A DNA stretch of 36,776 nucleotides from JBIOUF01 sp044866695 (GTDB lineage: Bacteria; Actinomycetota; Actinomycetes; Propionibacteriales; Nocardioidaceae): contig JBIOUF010000220.1 of the NCBI GenBank assembly GCA_044866695.1, positions 1 through 36,776 of the forward strand, read 5' to 3'. A program made the position numbers and the translations under genes. Below the pieces are notes generated by a model that had not been told where the DNA came from, did no database searches, and saw nothing but the letters and a program-made list of their open reading frames with translations. Within the stretch, counting starts at the first letter, position 1. Each line of letters starts with the position of its first letter. Of the stretch, positions 26,688-33,453 are shown piece after piece.

Positions 26688-27373
26688 GGCGCGTACCTCA
26701 GGCCGAGCTCGGCGAGCGGCTCGCGCATCCCGTACAGGTCCAGGCCCAGCTCCCCGTCGCGGAAGCGCTGCCGCTTGCCCTCCTCGGCGGCCTCGCGCCG
26801 CGCCGACGCGTCGGCCACCTCGGGGGCGCGCTCGCGCGGGACGACGACGACGCCGTCGACGTCGGCGACCACGACGTCGCCGGGGCGCACCAGCGCGTTG
26901 GCGCACACCACGGGCACGTTGACCGAGCCGAGCGTGGCCTTGACCGTGCCCCTCGCGTTGATGGCGCGGGAGAACACCGGGAAGTCCATCTCCTCGAGGT
27001 CGGCGACGTCGCGCACGCCCCCGTCGATGACCAGCCCGGCGCATCCGCGCGCCCGCAGGGAGGTGGCCAGCAGCTCACCGAAGAAGCCGTCCTCGCTCTC
27101 GGTCGTGCACGCCGCGACGAGCACGTCGCCCGGGCGGACCTGCTCGGCGGCGACGTGCAGCATCCAGTTGTCACCGGGCTGGAGGAGCACCGTGACCGCC
27201 GGCCCGCACAGCCGTGCGCCGCGGTAGACCGGGCGCACGTACGGGCGCATCAGCCCGACCCGCCCCATGGCCTCGTGGACCGTGGCGACGCCGTACGCCG
27301 ACAGCGCCTCGACCGCCTCGGGCGCGGCACGCGTGACGGCGGTGTGCACGACGCCGAGCTCGGTGTGGTCCAT
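26684..27373 (-). CDS. ligK: 4-carboxy-4-hydroxy-2-oxoadipate aldolase / oxaloacetate decarboxylase (LigK-like, RraA fold)
   Basis: A 229-residue class II aldolase that splits 4-carboxy-4-hydroxy-2-oxoadipate into pyruvate and oxaloacetate, the last step of the pathway. The fold is marked by PGDVLVAACTTESEDGFFG and the metal/substrate motif CAGLVIDGGVRDVADL (G-x20-R-D type), then PVVCANALVRPGDVVVADVD. The ATG overlaps the stop of ligJ (ATGA) and its own stop overlaps the ligI start, so translation is coupled on both sides. Confidence 0.93.
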   Translation of the reverse strand: MDHTELGVVHTAVTRAAPEAVEALSAYGVATVHEAMGRVGLMRPYVRPVYRGARLCGPAVTVLLQPGDNWMLHVAAEQVRPGDVLVAACTTESEDGFFGELLATSLRARGCAGLVIDGGVRDVADLEEMDFPVFSRAINARGTVKATLGSVNVPVVCANALVRPGDVVVADVDGVVVVPRERAPEVADASARREAAEEGKRQRFRDGELGLDLYGMREPLAELGLRYAP

Positions 27374-28416
27374 CAGGACTCTCCTGTCGGGACTGGCCGG
27401 AGCGGCGCGAGGCGGGGGTACACCCGCAGCGCGTTGCCGGAGTACACCGCCTCGCGGTCGGCGTCGTACAGGTTGGGTGTTGCCTCGACGTAGCGGCGGG
27501 TGTCGTCGAAGTGGTGGCCGGTGCGCGGGTCGACGTCGCGCACCGCGCCGATCATCTCGCTGGCGAAGAGGATCGCCTTGCTGGGGACCACTGAGGTCAG
27601 CAGGTCGATCCCCGGCTGGTGGTAGACGCAGGTGTCGAAGAAGACGTTGTCCAACAGCTCCTCCGGGTCCGGCCTGCCCAGCGCCATCGCGAGCCCGCGG
27701 AACCTCCCCCAGTGGTAGGGAACCGCTCCCCCGCCATGGGGGATCACCAGCCGCAGGGTGGGGAAGTCGGCGAAGAGGTCGCCCTGCAGGAGCTGCATGA
27801 AGGCCGTGGTGTCGGCGTTGAGGTAGTGCGCGCCCGTGGTGTGGAACGCCGGGTTGCAGGACGTGCTGACGTGCAGCATCGCGGGGACGTCGAGCTCGAC
27901 CATCGCCTCGTACAGCGGGTACCAGCTTCGGTCCGTCAACGGCGGCGCAGTCCAGTGCCCGCCTGAGGGGTCGGGGTTGAGGTTGACGGTGACGGCACCG
28001 AGCCCCTCCACCGCGCGACGCAGCTCGGGCAGGCACGTCGCCGGGTCGACGCCCGGCGACTGTGGCAGCATCGCCCCCATCGCGAACCGGTCGGGGAACA
28101 GCGTGCAGACCCGGTGCACGAGGTCGTTGCAGATCCTCGCCCAGGCCGAGGACACCGTGAAACCGCCCACGTGATGGGCCATGAAGCTGGCGCGCGGGGA
28201 GAAGATCGTCAGGTCGATGCCGCGCTCGTCCATCAGCCGCAGCTGGTTGGTCTCGACCGCCCCGCGCAGCTCGTCGTCGGAGATGAGCAGGTCGTCGGGA
28301 TCGGGCGCGTCGGCGGGACTGCCGACCGAGGCGACCTGGCGGTCCCGCCATGCCGCGAGCTGCGGCGGCGCGGTGGTGAAGTGGCCGTGGCAGTCGATGA
28401 CGACCCGAGGTGCCAT
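27373..28416 (-). CDS. ligJ: 4-oxalomesaconate hydratase (LigJ-like amidohydrolase)
   Basis: A 347-residue amidohydrolase-fold hydratase giving 4-carboxy-4-hydroxy-2-oxoadipate. Diagnostic blocks are VVIDCHGHFTTAPPQLAAW at the N-terminus, FSPRASFMAHHVG, MLPQSPGVDP, NLNPDPSGGHWTAPPLTDR, HVSTSCNPAFHTTGAHYLNA, VIPHGGGAVPYHWGR and LFASEMIGAVRDVDP. The start at MAPRVVIDCH has GGGAG upstream and matches family length. It is the first gene of the ligJKI-AB-C-GH78 operon and lies 100 bases downstream of the co-directional IclR gene. Confidence 0.94.
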   Translation of the reverse strand: MAPRVVIDCHGHFTTAPPQLAAWRDRQVASVGSPADAPDPDDLLISDDELRGAVETNQLRLMDERGIDLTIFSPRASFMAHHVGGFTVSSAWARICNDLVHRVCTLFPDRFAMGAMLPQSPGVDPATCLPELRRAVEGLGAVTVNLNPDPSGGHWTAPPLTDRSWYPLYEAMVELDVPAMLHVSTSCNPAFHTTGAHYLNADTTAFMQLLQGDLFADFPTLRLVIPHGGGAVPYHWGRFRGLAMALGRPDPEELLDNVFFDTCVYHQPGIDLLTSVVPSKAILFASEMIGAVRDVDPRTGHHFDDTRRYVEATPNLYDADREAVYSGNALRVYPRLAPLRPVPTGES

Positions 28417-28497
28417 GGCTGCTCCCGTTGCGGTGAAGGGGTGACGTCGCTCGTGCATCCCGACGGTCCCACCCCCGGGGCCCGTGGATCTGCCTGG

Positions 28498-28514
28498 CTT
28501 CCACCTGACGGAAG
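28498..28514. promoter_or_regulatory. Inverted repeat CTTCC-N7-GGAAG upstream of ligJ, candidate IclR-type operator
   Basis: A perfect 5-base inverted repeat with a 7-base spacer sits in the 100-base gap between the IclR stop and the ligJ start, about 82 bases before the ATG. IclR-family sites are palindromes of similar span that often contain GGAA/TTCC half-sites. A weak terminator is an alternative, but there is no T-run. Confidence 0.4.
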
Positions 28515-28516
28515 GA

Positions 28517-29281
28517 TCAGTCTCCCACGCGGCGGCCCAGCTCCGCCGAGATCGACTGCGCCGCGTGCAGGACCGGCCGCCGCAGCGAGCGCGCCCGCTC
28601 CGCCGGGCGGTCGGCCGCGACCACGACGCCGAGCGCCGCGTGCACCGGTCCGGTCCGGCCGATCCGTACCGGAGCCGCCACGGCCAGGGTGCTCTCGGAC
28701 AGCTGCCGGTCACTGACCACGACCTGCTCCCGACGGATGCCGGCGAGCTGTGCGCGCAGCGCCACGGGGTCGGTGAGGGTGAAGCGCGTGAAGGCCTGCA
28801 ACGGCTCCTCGAGCACCGCCTCCTGGATCTCTGCCGGGGCGTGGGCGAGCAGGACCCGGCCCATGCCCGTGGACGCCAGCGGGAAGCGGGACCCGACCAT
28901 CGTCACCAGCTCCACCGACCGGTGGCCGGCGATCCGCTCCACGAAGACCAGCTCGGTGCCCTCGCGCACAGCCAGCTGGACGTTCTCGTGGGTCGCCTCG
29001 TACAGGTCCTGCATGAACGGGAGCGCCGCCTCGCGCAGGATTCTCGTCCGAGGGCTCGCCGACCCCACCTCCCACAGCCGCAGCCCCACGTGCCAGGTGC
29101 CGTCCTCGGCTCGCTCCAGAGCGCCCCACCGCGCGAGCTCGGCGACGACCCGGTGGCACGTGCTGAGCGCCAGCCCCGAGCGTCCCGCGATCTGGGAGAG
29201 CGTCTGGTGCGGCCTCTCGCCGCGGAACGTCGCCAGCACCGCGAGCACCTTGCCCCCGGCCGAGAGCGGCTGGTCTCCCAT
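28517..29281 (-). CDS. IclR-family transcriptional regulator
   Basis: A 254-residue regulator. The N-terminal winged HTH reads KVLAVLATFRGERPHQTLSQ, then SGLALSTCHRVVAELARWG. The C-terminal effector domain follows with VFVERIAGHRSVELVTMVGS and PLASTGMGRVLLAH. IclR regulators (PcaR, PcaU, PobR types) commonly control protocatechuate and related pathways. It lies directly upstream of ligJ on the same strand and divergent from the ModA-like gene with 50 bases between, so it probably controls both directions. It is a few residues short at the C-terminus compared with many IclR members, but looks intact. Confidence 0.92.
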   Translation of the reverse strand: MGDQPLSAGGKVLAVLATFRGERPHQTLSQIAGRSGLALSTCHRVVAELARWGALERAEDGTWHVGLRLWEVGSASPRTRILREAALPFMQDLYEATHENVQLAVREGTELVFVERIAGHRSVELVTMVGSRFPLASTGMGRVLLAHAPAEIQEAVLEEPLQAFTRFTLTDPVALRAQLAGIRREQVVVSDRQLSESTLAVAAPVRIGRTGPVHAALGVVVAADRPAERARSLRRPVLHAAQSISAELGRRVGD

Positions 29282-29331
29282 GCACCCGAGTGTGGCAGCC
29301 CTACGATCGACCGAAACCGAGGAGGACGAGC

Positions 29332-30042
29332 ATGCCGCAGCACCCCGCAGCGCTAAGCGGGTTGTCGTCCATGGCGACGCGCAACCTGCTCGCTTCGCTG
29401 ACCGCCGAACTCGAGCGGACGCACGGTGTGCGGGTCAGGTTCGAGGCCGGCGGAGGTGTCGAGGTGGTGCGACGGCTGCGGGAGGGGGCCGCGGCCGACC
29501 TGGCGGTGCTCGCCGACGACGCGCTGCGGGAGCTCGACGCCGACGGGCTGCTGGTGCCGGCCAGTCGCCGTCGGTTGTTCACCTCGGCCGTGGTCGCTGC
29601 GGTCGCCGAGGGCTCCGACGCGCCGTCGATCGGCAGCACCGACGAGCTGCGCACGGCCCTGCGCCGCGCCCGGCGGGTCGTGCACTCGACCGGACCGAGC
29701 GGCGCCGCGATCGTGCGGCTGGTCCGGGACTGGGACCTGGCCGGGCACCTGGCCGGGCGCCTGGTGCAGGCCGACCCCGGGGTGCCGGTCGGGTCGCTGC
29801 TGCGGGACGGCGACCTCGGGTTCCAGCAGCGCAGCGAGCTGGCCGGGCTGCCCGGGGTCCGGGTGCTTGGCGAGCTGCCCGGCGAAGCGGCCGTGACCTC
29901 CTGCTTCAGCGGGGCGGTGCCGGCCGCCTCGCGGCGACAGGACGAGGCCACCGAGGTGCTGGACCTGCTGGGAGCACCCGAGCTGTCACGCATCGTCGTC
30001 GCGGCGGGCCTGGAGCCTGTCGGTCGGGCTGACAGCATGTGA
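29332..30042 (+). CDS. Cytosolic ModA/PBP-II-like substrate-binding-domain protein
   Basis: A 236-residue protein resembling molybdate-type binding proteins: LTAELERTHGVRVRFEAGG, then LREGAAADLAVLADDAL, with a conserved GPSGAAIVRL and a late FSGAVPAASR. Such proteins normally have a signal peptide; here the ATG (after GAGGAGG) leads straight into ALSGLSSMATRNLL with no hydrophobic leader, so it should stay in the cytoplasm. It is divergent from the IclR gene of the lig operon, and no transport partners adjoin it. It may be a ligand sensor, or an enzyme that reused the binding fold. The function is unassigned. Confidence 0.75.
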   Translation: MPQHPAALSGLSSMATRNLLASLTAELERTHGVRVRFEAGGGVEVVRRLREGAAADLAVLADDALRELDADGLLVPASRRRLFTSAVVAAVAEGSDAPSIGSTDELRTALRRARRVVHSTGPSGAAIVRLVRDWDLAGHLAGRLVQADPGVPVGSLLRDGDLGFQQRSELAGLPGVRVLGELPGEAAVTSCFSGAVPAASRRQDEATEVLDLLGAPELSRIVVAAGLEPVGRADSM

Positions 30043-30092
30043 GCCTGGGGAAATGCCGGCCCAGCCGGCCGCTCACCGAGGGTGATGAACAG

Positions 30093-30383
30093 ATGACGAA
30101 GCACAGCGAGCAGGAGCTTGACCGAGCCGCCGAGCGGTTCGAGCAGTGGGCGGACGAGGTCGACCCTGACACCCTCGAGGCCGAGGCCCAGGTCGAGCAC
30201 ACCGAAGACATGCACGACCTCGCGGAGGCGGTCGACACCGCTGCGGCCGCACAGGCCCGAGTCACCGAACTAGTGGCGGTGGCGCGGGCCCATGGCCGCA
30301 GCTGGAGCGAGATCGGCATCGCCCTCGGGGTGTCCCGGCAGGCGGCCCGGCAACGGTTCGCAGAGCGAGTGTCGAGCAGGTAG
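30093..30383 (+). CDS. Small helix-turn-helix protein
   Basis: A 96-residue protein starting MTKHSEQEL. The first half is acidic and helical (AAERFEQWADEVDPDTLEAE). The C-terminal third is an HTH: RVTELVAVARAHGRSWSEIG, then LGVSRQAARQRFAER, resembling region 4 of sigma factors and common in small actinobacterial DNA-binding proteins. The start was chosen 50 bases after the previous stop, with GAGGGTGATG upstream; a frame start at 30039 lacks homology. Role and partner are unknown. An IS630 remnant begins 11 bases after its stop. Confidence 0.65.
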   Translation: MTKHSEQELDRAAERFEQWADEVDPDTLEAEAQVEHTEDMHDLAEAVDTAAAAQARVTELVAVARAHGRSWSEIGIALGVSRQAARQRFAERVSSR

Positions 30384-30394
30384 TGTCCTGCGCC

Positions 30395-30600
30395 TTAACT
30401 CCGTCGAAGAAGTCGGGCGAGTTTGTTGAGGATCGGGTCGGCGGTCTTGGTCCACACGAACGGCTTGGCTGTCCCAGGTGGCGCGGAAGCGGGTGCCACG
30501 CACCCCGCCGCACCACGCCTCGATGGACTCCCACAGCCTGCCGACCTGTAGGCGGGTCACACCGGACCAACATGAGGGCCAGCCCGCGAACATGATCTGG
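30395..30600 (-). pseudogene. IS630-family transposase remnant (C-terminal end)
   Basis: On the minus strand, 30469-30395 reads AKPFVWTKTADPILNKLARL and then LRRS and a TAA stop. PFVWTKTADxIL is the hallmark C-terminus of IS630/Tc1-like transposases. Upstream the frame breaks: another frame holds LWESIEAW, where the family has a similar IxAW segment before the PFVW block. The catalytic DDE region is absent. No terminal repeats were recognised, so the boundary at 30600 is approximate. It lies at the edge of an eroded accessory region. Confidence 0.6.
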
Positions 30601-30626
30601 ACCGGACGGGTCGAAACGTGCCGACG

Positions 30627-31067
30627 TCATGGCAGGTGGCGCTCATCCATCTGCGCGACTAGCTCGTCCAGGGAAACCGGCTCAATGGGGCTGGGGGTGA
30701 TCTTGATCAGGATCGGCGCTTCGGCGGCAGCCCAGGTGCGGATCATGTGTTCGAGGTGCAACGACAGCACGTGCACCTGGTTTGCAAGGGTCATCTTCAA
30801 CCTGGCGGGCCGAACGACCCCCACGTGGACGCCCGCGTCGACCAGGGCGGCGTAGTAGTGGCGACGGGCGCCGAAGTCCTTGACGTTGAGGCTGATCAGC
30901 GCCCGGTACTCGCGCTCACGGCACAGCGCCGGGATGTCGTCGTCGTCCATGCCGCCGTGGCCGATGGTCCTGATGTGGTCGACCGCAGCGGCGCCGAGGG
31001 TCTCGGCCAGGGGCGCCAGCGACCGGGCGGCCACATCGCTCATCTGCTCGTCCAGTAGCAGCCTCAT
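30627..31067 (-). CDS. DUF5615-type PIN-like protein, putative toxin
   Basis: A 146-residue protein that begins MRLLLDEQMSDVAARSL, the N-terminal acidic motif of DUF5615/PIN-like proteins, with a second acidic cluster at GHGGMDDDDIPALCRE and ALISLNVKDFG after it. PIN-like proteins are Mg-dependent RNases. The ATG overlaps the stop of the DUF433 gene (ATGA), the usual antitoxin-then-toxin order. About 146 residues is longer than minimal family members because of a C-terminal extension (HLEHMIRTWAAAEAPILIKI). Toxin activity is inferred from family pairing. Confidence 0.72.
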   Translation of the reverse strand: MRLLLDEQMSDVAARSLAPLAETLGAAAVDHIRTIGHGGMDDDDIPALCREREYRALISLNVKDFGARRHYYAALVDAGVHVGVVRPARLKMTLANQVHVLSLHLEHMIRTWAAAEAPILIKITPSPIEPVSLDELVAQMDERHLP

Positions 31068-31750
31068 GCGGCAGCGGCGCGCAGTCCTTCGAAGCCGAGG
31101 GCGTCTTCGATCTGCTCGGTCGTGAGCTGCGGGTAGGTGGCTCGAACGACGTCGATGGCGCCGGGGCTGTAGGCGCCCTCTTCCTGGTCCACAAGCGCAG
31201 CCACGGTCGCCGTGTCGATGCGCGTGCCTTCGATGGTTGGCGCCCCGCCGAGGATGTTGGTTGCTGCCACCACGTGCGGATGGCCGCGAACGGATAGGAC
31301 GTTGCTGTCCCAGGCCTGCAGCGTGGTTCGCACCGTGTCGGCGACATCCGCCACGTCGGTGGGCAGCAGCCCCTGGCCGCCCGGCACGGTCATCTGCTCT
31401 CCGTCCGCCAGCTGCGCCACCAGCACGCCGTGCGGGCCAAGCGAGAACCGGATGTGTTCGCGCTGGTCGAACACGTGCCGCAGAATCCATTCGAACACCG
31501 ACCGAACCTCGGGTAGGGACACCCGCAGGCTGTCGCGCAGGTACTGAATGGTTCGGATCTCGAGAAGCTGCCGGAACGTCAAGATTGTTGGTACGCCGGT
31601 TCGCCCCCGCACGATGGGCTGGCCGCTGACCAGGCCGGTGTCAAGCCAGTAGTGAACCTTCCGGGCCGTCATGGTCGGCCCAAGGATGCGGCATACCTCG
31701 GCGACGGAGTAGGCGCCTTCGCCTAACGCGACCAGGTGCCGGTTCGTCAC
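31064..31750 (-). CDS. DUF433 protein with N-terminal MerR-like HTH, putative antitoxin
   Basis: A 228-residue protein. The N-terminal MerR-like helix-turn-helix reads YSVAEVCRILGPTMTARKVH, then YWLDTGL. A middle segment (about 85-150) is unassigned. The C-terminal DUF433 domain reads GGAPTIEGTRIDTATVAALV, then YPQLTTEQIEDALGFE. DUF433 proteins pair with DUF5615 proteins as a proposed toxin-antitoxin module. The GTG at 31750 has GGAAGGGG eight bases upstream, so it is preferred over the GTG at 31759, which abuts that sequence. It probably represses its own operon. Confidence 0.78.
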   Translation of the reverse strand: MTNRHLVALGEGAYSVAEVCRILGPTMTARKVHYWLDTGLVSGQPIVRGRTGVPTILTFRQLLEIRTIQYLRDSLRVSLPEVRSVFEWILRHVFDQREHIRFSLGPHGVLVAQLADGEQMTVPGGQGLLPTDVADVADTVRTTLQAWDSNVLSVRGHPHVVAATNILGGAPTIEGTRIDTATVAALVDQEEGAYSPGAIDVVRATYPQLTTEQIEDALGFEGLRAAAA

Positions 31751-31971
31751 GTTGCCCACCCCTTCCGCCTACTGATCGGAGTCTGACACAGGCTAGTGAC
31801 ACAGATGCTCCCCTGGGGGGCAGGCGGGGCAAACCGCCTAGTGGGTGTGTCGCCGACGCTTCACGTCCCCCACCTGGCCGATGGTCTGCAGCACAGCCCG
31901 AGCGGTGAGCTCCTGGGCCGGGCTTCCTCAGCGAGCAGCTCGATGGCGGCCTGAACCCGCCTCTGCGCGGT

Positions 31972-32184
31972 GCCGTCGTCGCGGCGGCATCGGCGGCGAT
32001 GCTGGCGGTCTCGTTGTCCGGTGCCACTTCTGATGTGGCCGGGCTCTCGGCGTACGTGGCGCTCTACTCGGTCGCGGTCTGGCGGCCTTTCGGGCCCGCA
32101 CTGCTCGGCCTGGGGATGGTGTCGGCCGCCGAGGCGATCCCGGTCGTCCTGGGCACGTCGGACCTGGCCCACATGCGGCGGTAA
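31972..32184 (+). pseudogene. Histidine-kinase N-terminal membrane fragment (truncated)
   Basis: The frame GAVVAAASAAMLAVSLSG, then LSAYVALYSVAVWRPFGPAL, then LLGLGMVSAAEAIPVV has the hydrophobic helices and the AYVALYSVAV...RP pattern found at the start of NarX/DesK-like sensor kinases in Actinobacteria. It stops at 32184. No dimerisation or ATPase domain follows; instead, a response regulator without its N-terminus begins in another frame at about 32178. A deletion has evidently removed the kinase body and the start of the regulator. The start position is uncertain; the sequence between 31760 and 31972 holds nothing I can assign with confidence. Confidence 0.5.
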
Positions 32185-32723
32185 AGGCCACCGATCCCGA
32201 CATCGTCCTGATGGACGTCCGGATGCCAGTGCTCGACGGGATCGAGGCCACCCGGCGGATCAGGGGCGATCCGGCATGTGCCCGGACCCGAGTGGTCATC
32301 CTCATCACCTTCGGCCTCGACGACTACGTCTTCGGGGCTCTGCGAGCCGGAGCCGTCGGGTTCCTCCTCAAGGACACGCCACCGGAGGAGTTCCTGCGCG
32401 CCGTGCGGGTCGCCGCCTCGGGCGAGGCTCTGCTGTCGCCCTCGATCACTCGGCGGCTGATCGAGACGTTCGCAGCGATGCCACCAGTTCCCCGGCCACG
32501 CGAGTCGACACCTGCAGACCTCACCCCGCGAGAGCGTGACGTCCTGGCACTGGTCGCCGACGGTCTCTCCAACGCCGAGATCGCGAGGCGGCTGATCATC
32601 GGACCAGCGACGGTCAAGACCTACGTGAGCCGGCTCCTGACCACGCTGGACCTCGAGGCCCGGGTGCATCTGGTCATCTACGCATACGAGTCAGGCTTCG
32701 TCACTCCCGACGTCAGGCGCTGA
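32178..32723 (+). pseudogene. NarL/FixJ-type response regulator lacking its N-terminal third of receiver
   Basis: Coding begins within the receiver domain at AVKATDPDIVLMDVRMPVLD, so roughly the first 40 residues, with the acidic Mg-binding pair, are missing; the phospho-acceptor Asp of MDVRMP is kept. The rest is intact: FLLKDTPPEEFLRAV, then a full LuxR HTH (LTPRERDVLALVADGLSNAE; GPATVKTYVSRLLTTLDLEA). An ATG at 32211 could give a 170-residue HTH protein that cannot bind Mg properly. It is probably inactive or constitutively behaving if expressed. Confidence 0.72.
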
Positions 32724-33027
32724 GAGCCTTGCGACGTACTGCCGAGATGTCGCGCTCGAGCCTGTCGAGGGCACTCCTGAGGTCGTCCGCCGGCGACAGC
32801 GCCTGCAGCAACAACTGGCGCGCCACGGTTGAGACCGGTAGGCCCCGGTCCGCCGCCAGAGCTGCGAGTTCGGCCAGCTCATCCTCATTGAGGCGGACCT
32901 GGAGCGTCTTGGCCCGGCCATGACCACGCGTCACCTTCACGCCTTCCGGCAGCGGCGACCGCTGGTCGGCCTCGCCGGCCTCTGCAGCGGCGCCCTCGGC
33001 GTCGAGGAGGTCTTCCAGCTTGCCCAT
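32713..33027 (-). CDS. Ribbon-helix-helix (CopG-like) antitoxin
   Basis: A 104-residue protein. An acidic N-terminal stretch (KLEDLLDAEGAAAEAGEADQ) is followed by the RHH block AKTLQVRLNEDELAELAALA, then LPVSTVARQLLLQAL. RHH antitoxins dimerise through the strand KTLQVRL and bind operator DNA. The ATG at 33027 overlaps the toxin stop by one base (TGATG); an adjacent GTG at 33030 is possible. Gene order is toxin first, then antitoxin, as in BrnTA. The 3' end overlaps the end of the response-regulator remnant on the other strand by 11 bases. Confidence 0.75.
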   Translation of the reverse strand: MGKLEDLLDAEGAAAEAGEADQRSPLPEGVKVTRGHGRAKTLQVRLNEDELAELAALAADRGLPVSTVARQLLLQALSPADDLRSALDRLERDISAVRRKALSA

Positions 33028-33311
33028 CACTGCTCCCTTTCCAGGTAGATCCGTCTGTCACGAGCGTTGGATCGCCAGGCATTGACGCCGTGGGTCGCGT
33101 CGTCCTCCACGAGCACGATCACCGTCACGAGATCACCTGCTGTCGCCGAGAACCCGATGATTCTGGTCGAGCGACCGCTGGTGCTGTTGTAGTCGGGGTC
33201 GATCACGATCCGTTCTGGATCGTTCACTGCCTCGTCGGCCTCATCAGGGGTCACGTCGTGCTTCGTCACGATGTAGTCCCCGCGATGCGACCAGTCGACC
33301 TGCCCGGACAC
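33027..33311 (-). CDS. BrnT-like toxin of a type II toxin-antitoxin pair
   Basis: A 94-residue basic/acidic mixed protein: VDWSHRGDYIVTKHDVTPDE, then AVNDPERIVIDPDYNSTSGR, then TRIIGFSATAGDLVTVIVLV and an Arg-rich tail (WRSNARDRRIYLER). The KHxVTPxEAxEAV arrangement and strand pattern resemble BrnT/RelE-fold RNases. The GTG at 33311 is chosen because TACACT lies seven bases upstream, as for a leaderless mRNA; an ATG at 33335 would lie upstream of that promoter. It is coupled to the RHH antitoxin. The assignment to BrnT is moderate. Confidence 0.6.
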   Translation of the reverse strand: MSGQVDWSHRGDYIVTKHDVTPDEADEAVNDPERIVIDPDYNSTSGRSTRIIGFSATAGDLVTVIVLVEDDATHGVNAWRSNARDRRIYLEREQ

Positions 33312-33318
33312 AGGTCCG

Positions 33319-33324
33319 AGTGTA
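33319..33324 (-). promoter_or_regulatory. -10 hexamer TACACT for the toxin-antitoxin operon, leaderless start
   Basis: Read on the minus strand, TACACT ends seven bases before the GTG at 33311 with no ribosome-binding sequence between. The spacing is identical to that seen at 7656-7661, and the site decides the toxin start. Confidence 0.5.
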
Positions 33325-33417
33325 CTACATTGCATTACTCTTCGCCTCGTTCCGGGTGCCGGCGACACGGGTCACGGTTCGACCCGCGCACCGGCGCCGT
33401 TATCAACCCGCGCGCGG

Positions 33418-33431
33418 TTGTTATTAAACAA
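33418..33431. promoter_or_regulatory. Inverted repeat TTGTT-ATTA-AACAA upstream of the HTH regulator
   Basis: A perfect 5-base inverted repeat with a 4-base spacer in an AT-rich patch that stands out from the GC-rich background. It ends 22 bases before the GTG of the regulator gene and would overlap the -35/-10 region, so it is a likely autoregulatory operator. Confidence 0.45.
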
Positions 33432-33441
33432 GCAAGCATGT

Positions 33442-33447
33442 GACAAT
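33442..33447 (+). promoter_or_regulatory. Possible -10 hexamer GACAAT for the HTH regulator, leaderless start
   Basis: GACAAT ends six bases before the GTG at 33454, and no Shine-Dalgarno is present. It is part of TGTGACAA, a string also found at the start of the NirK-like gene (35214-35221). Confidence 0.35.
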
Positions 33448-33453
33448 AGCTGC

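Noticed and set aside
31822..31839. Hairpin AGGCGG-GGCAAA-CCGCCT
   Set aside because: Perfect six-base stem but no T-run and no intact gene to terminate; possibly chance in GC-rich DNA.
31838..31987. Minus-strand protein-like fragment (QRRVQAAIELLAEEA, then AQELTARAVLQTIGQVGDV)
   Set aside because: Needs a frameshift to read through and overlaps the kinase remnant; no family recognised, so not listed as a gene.
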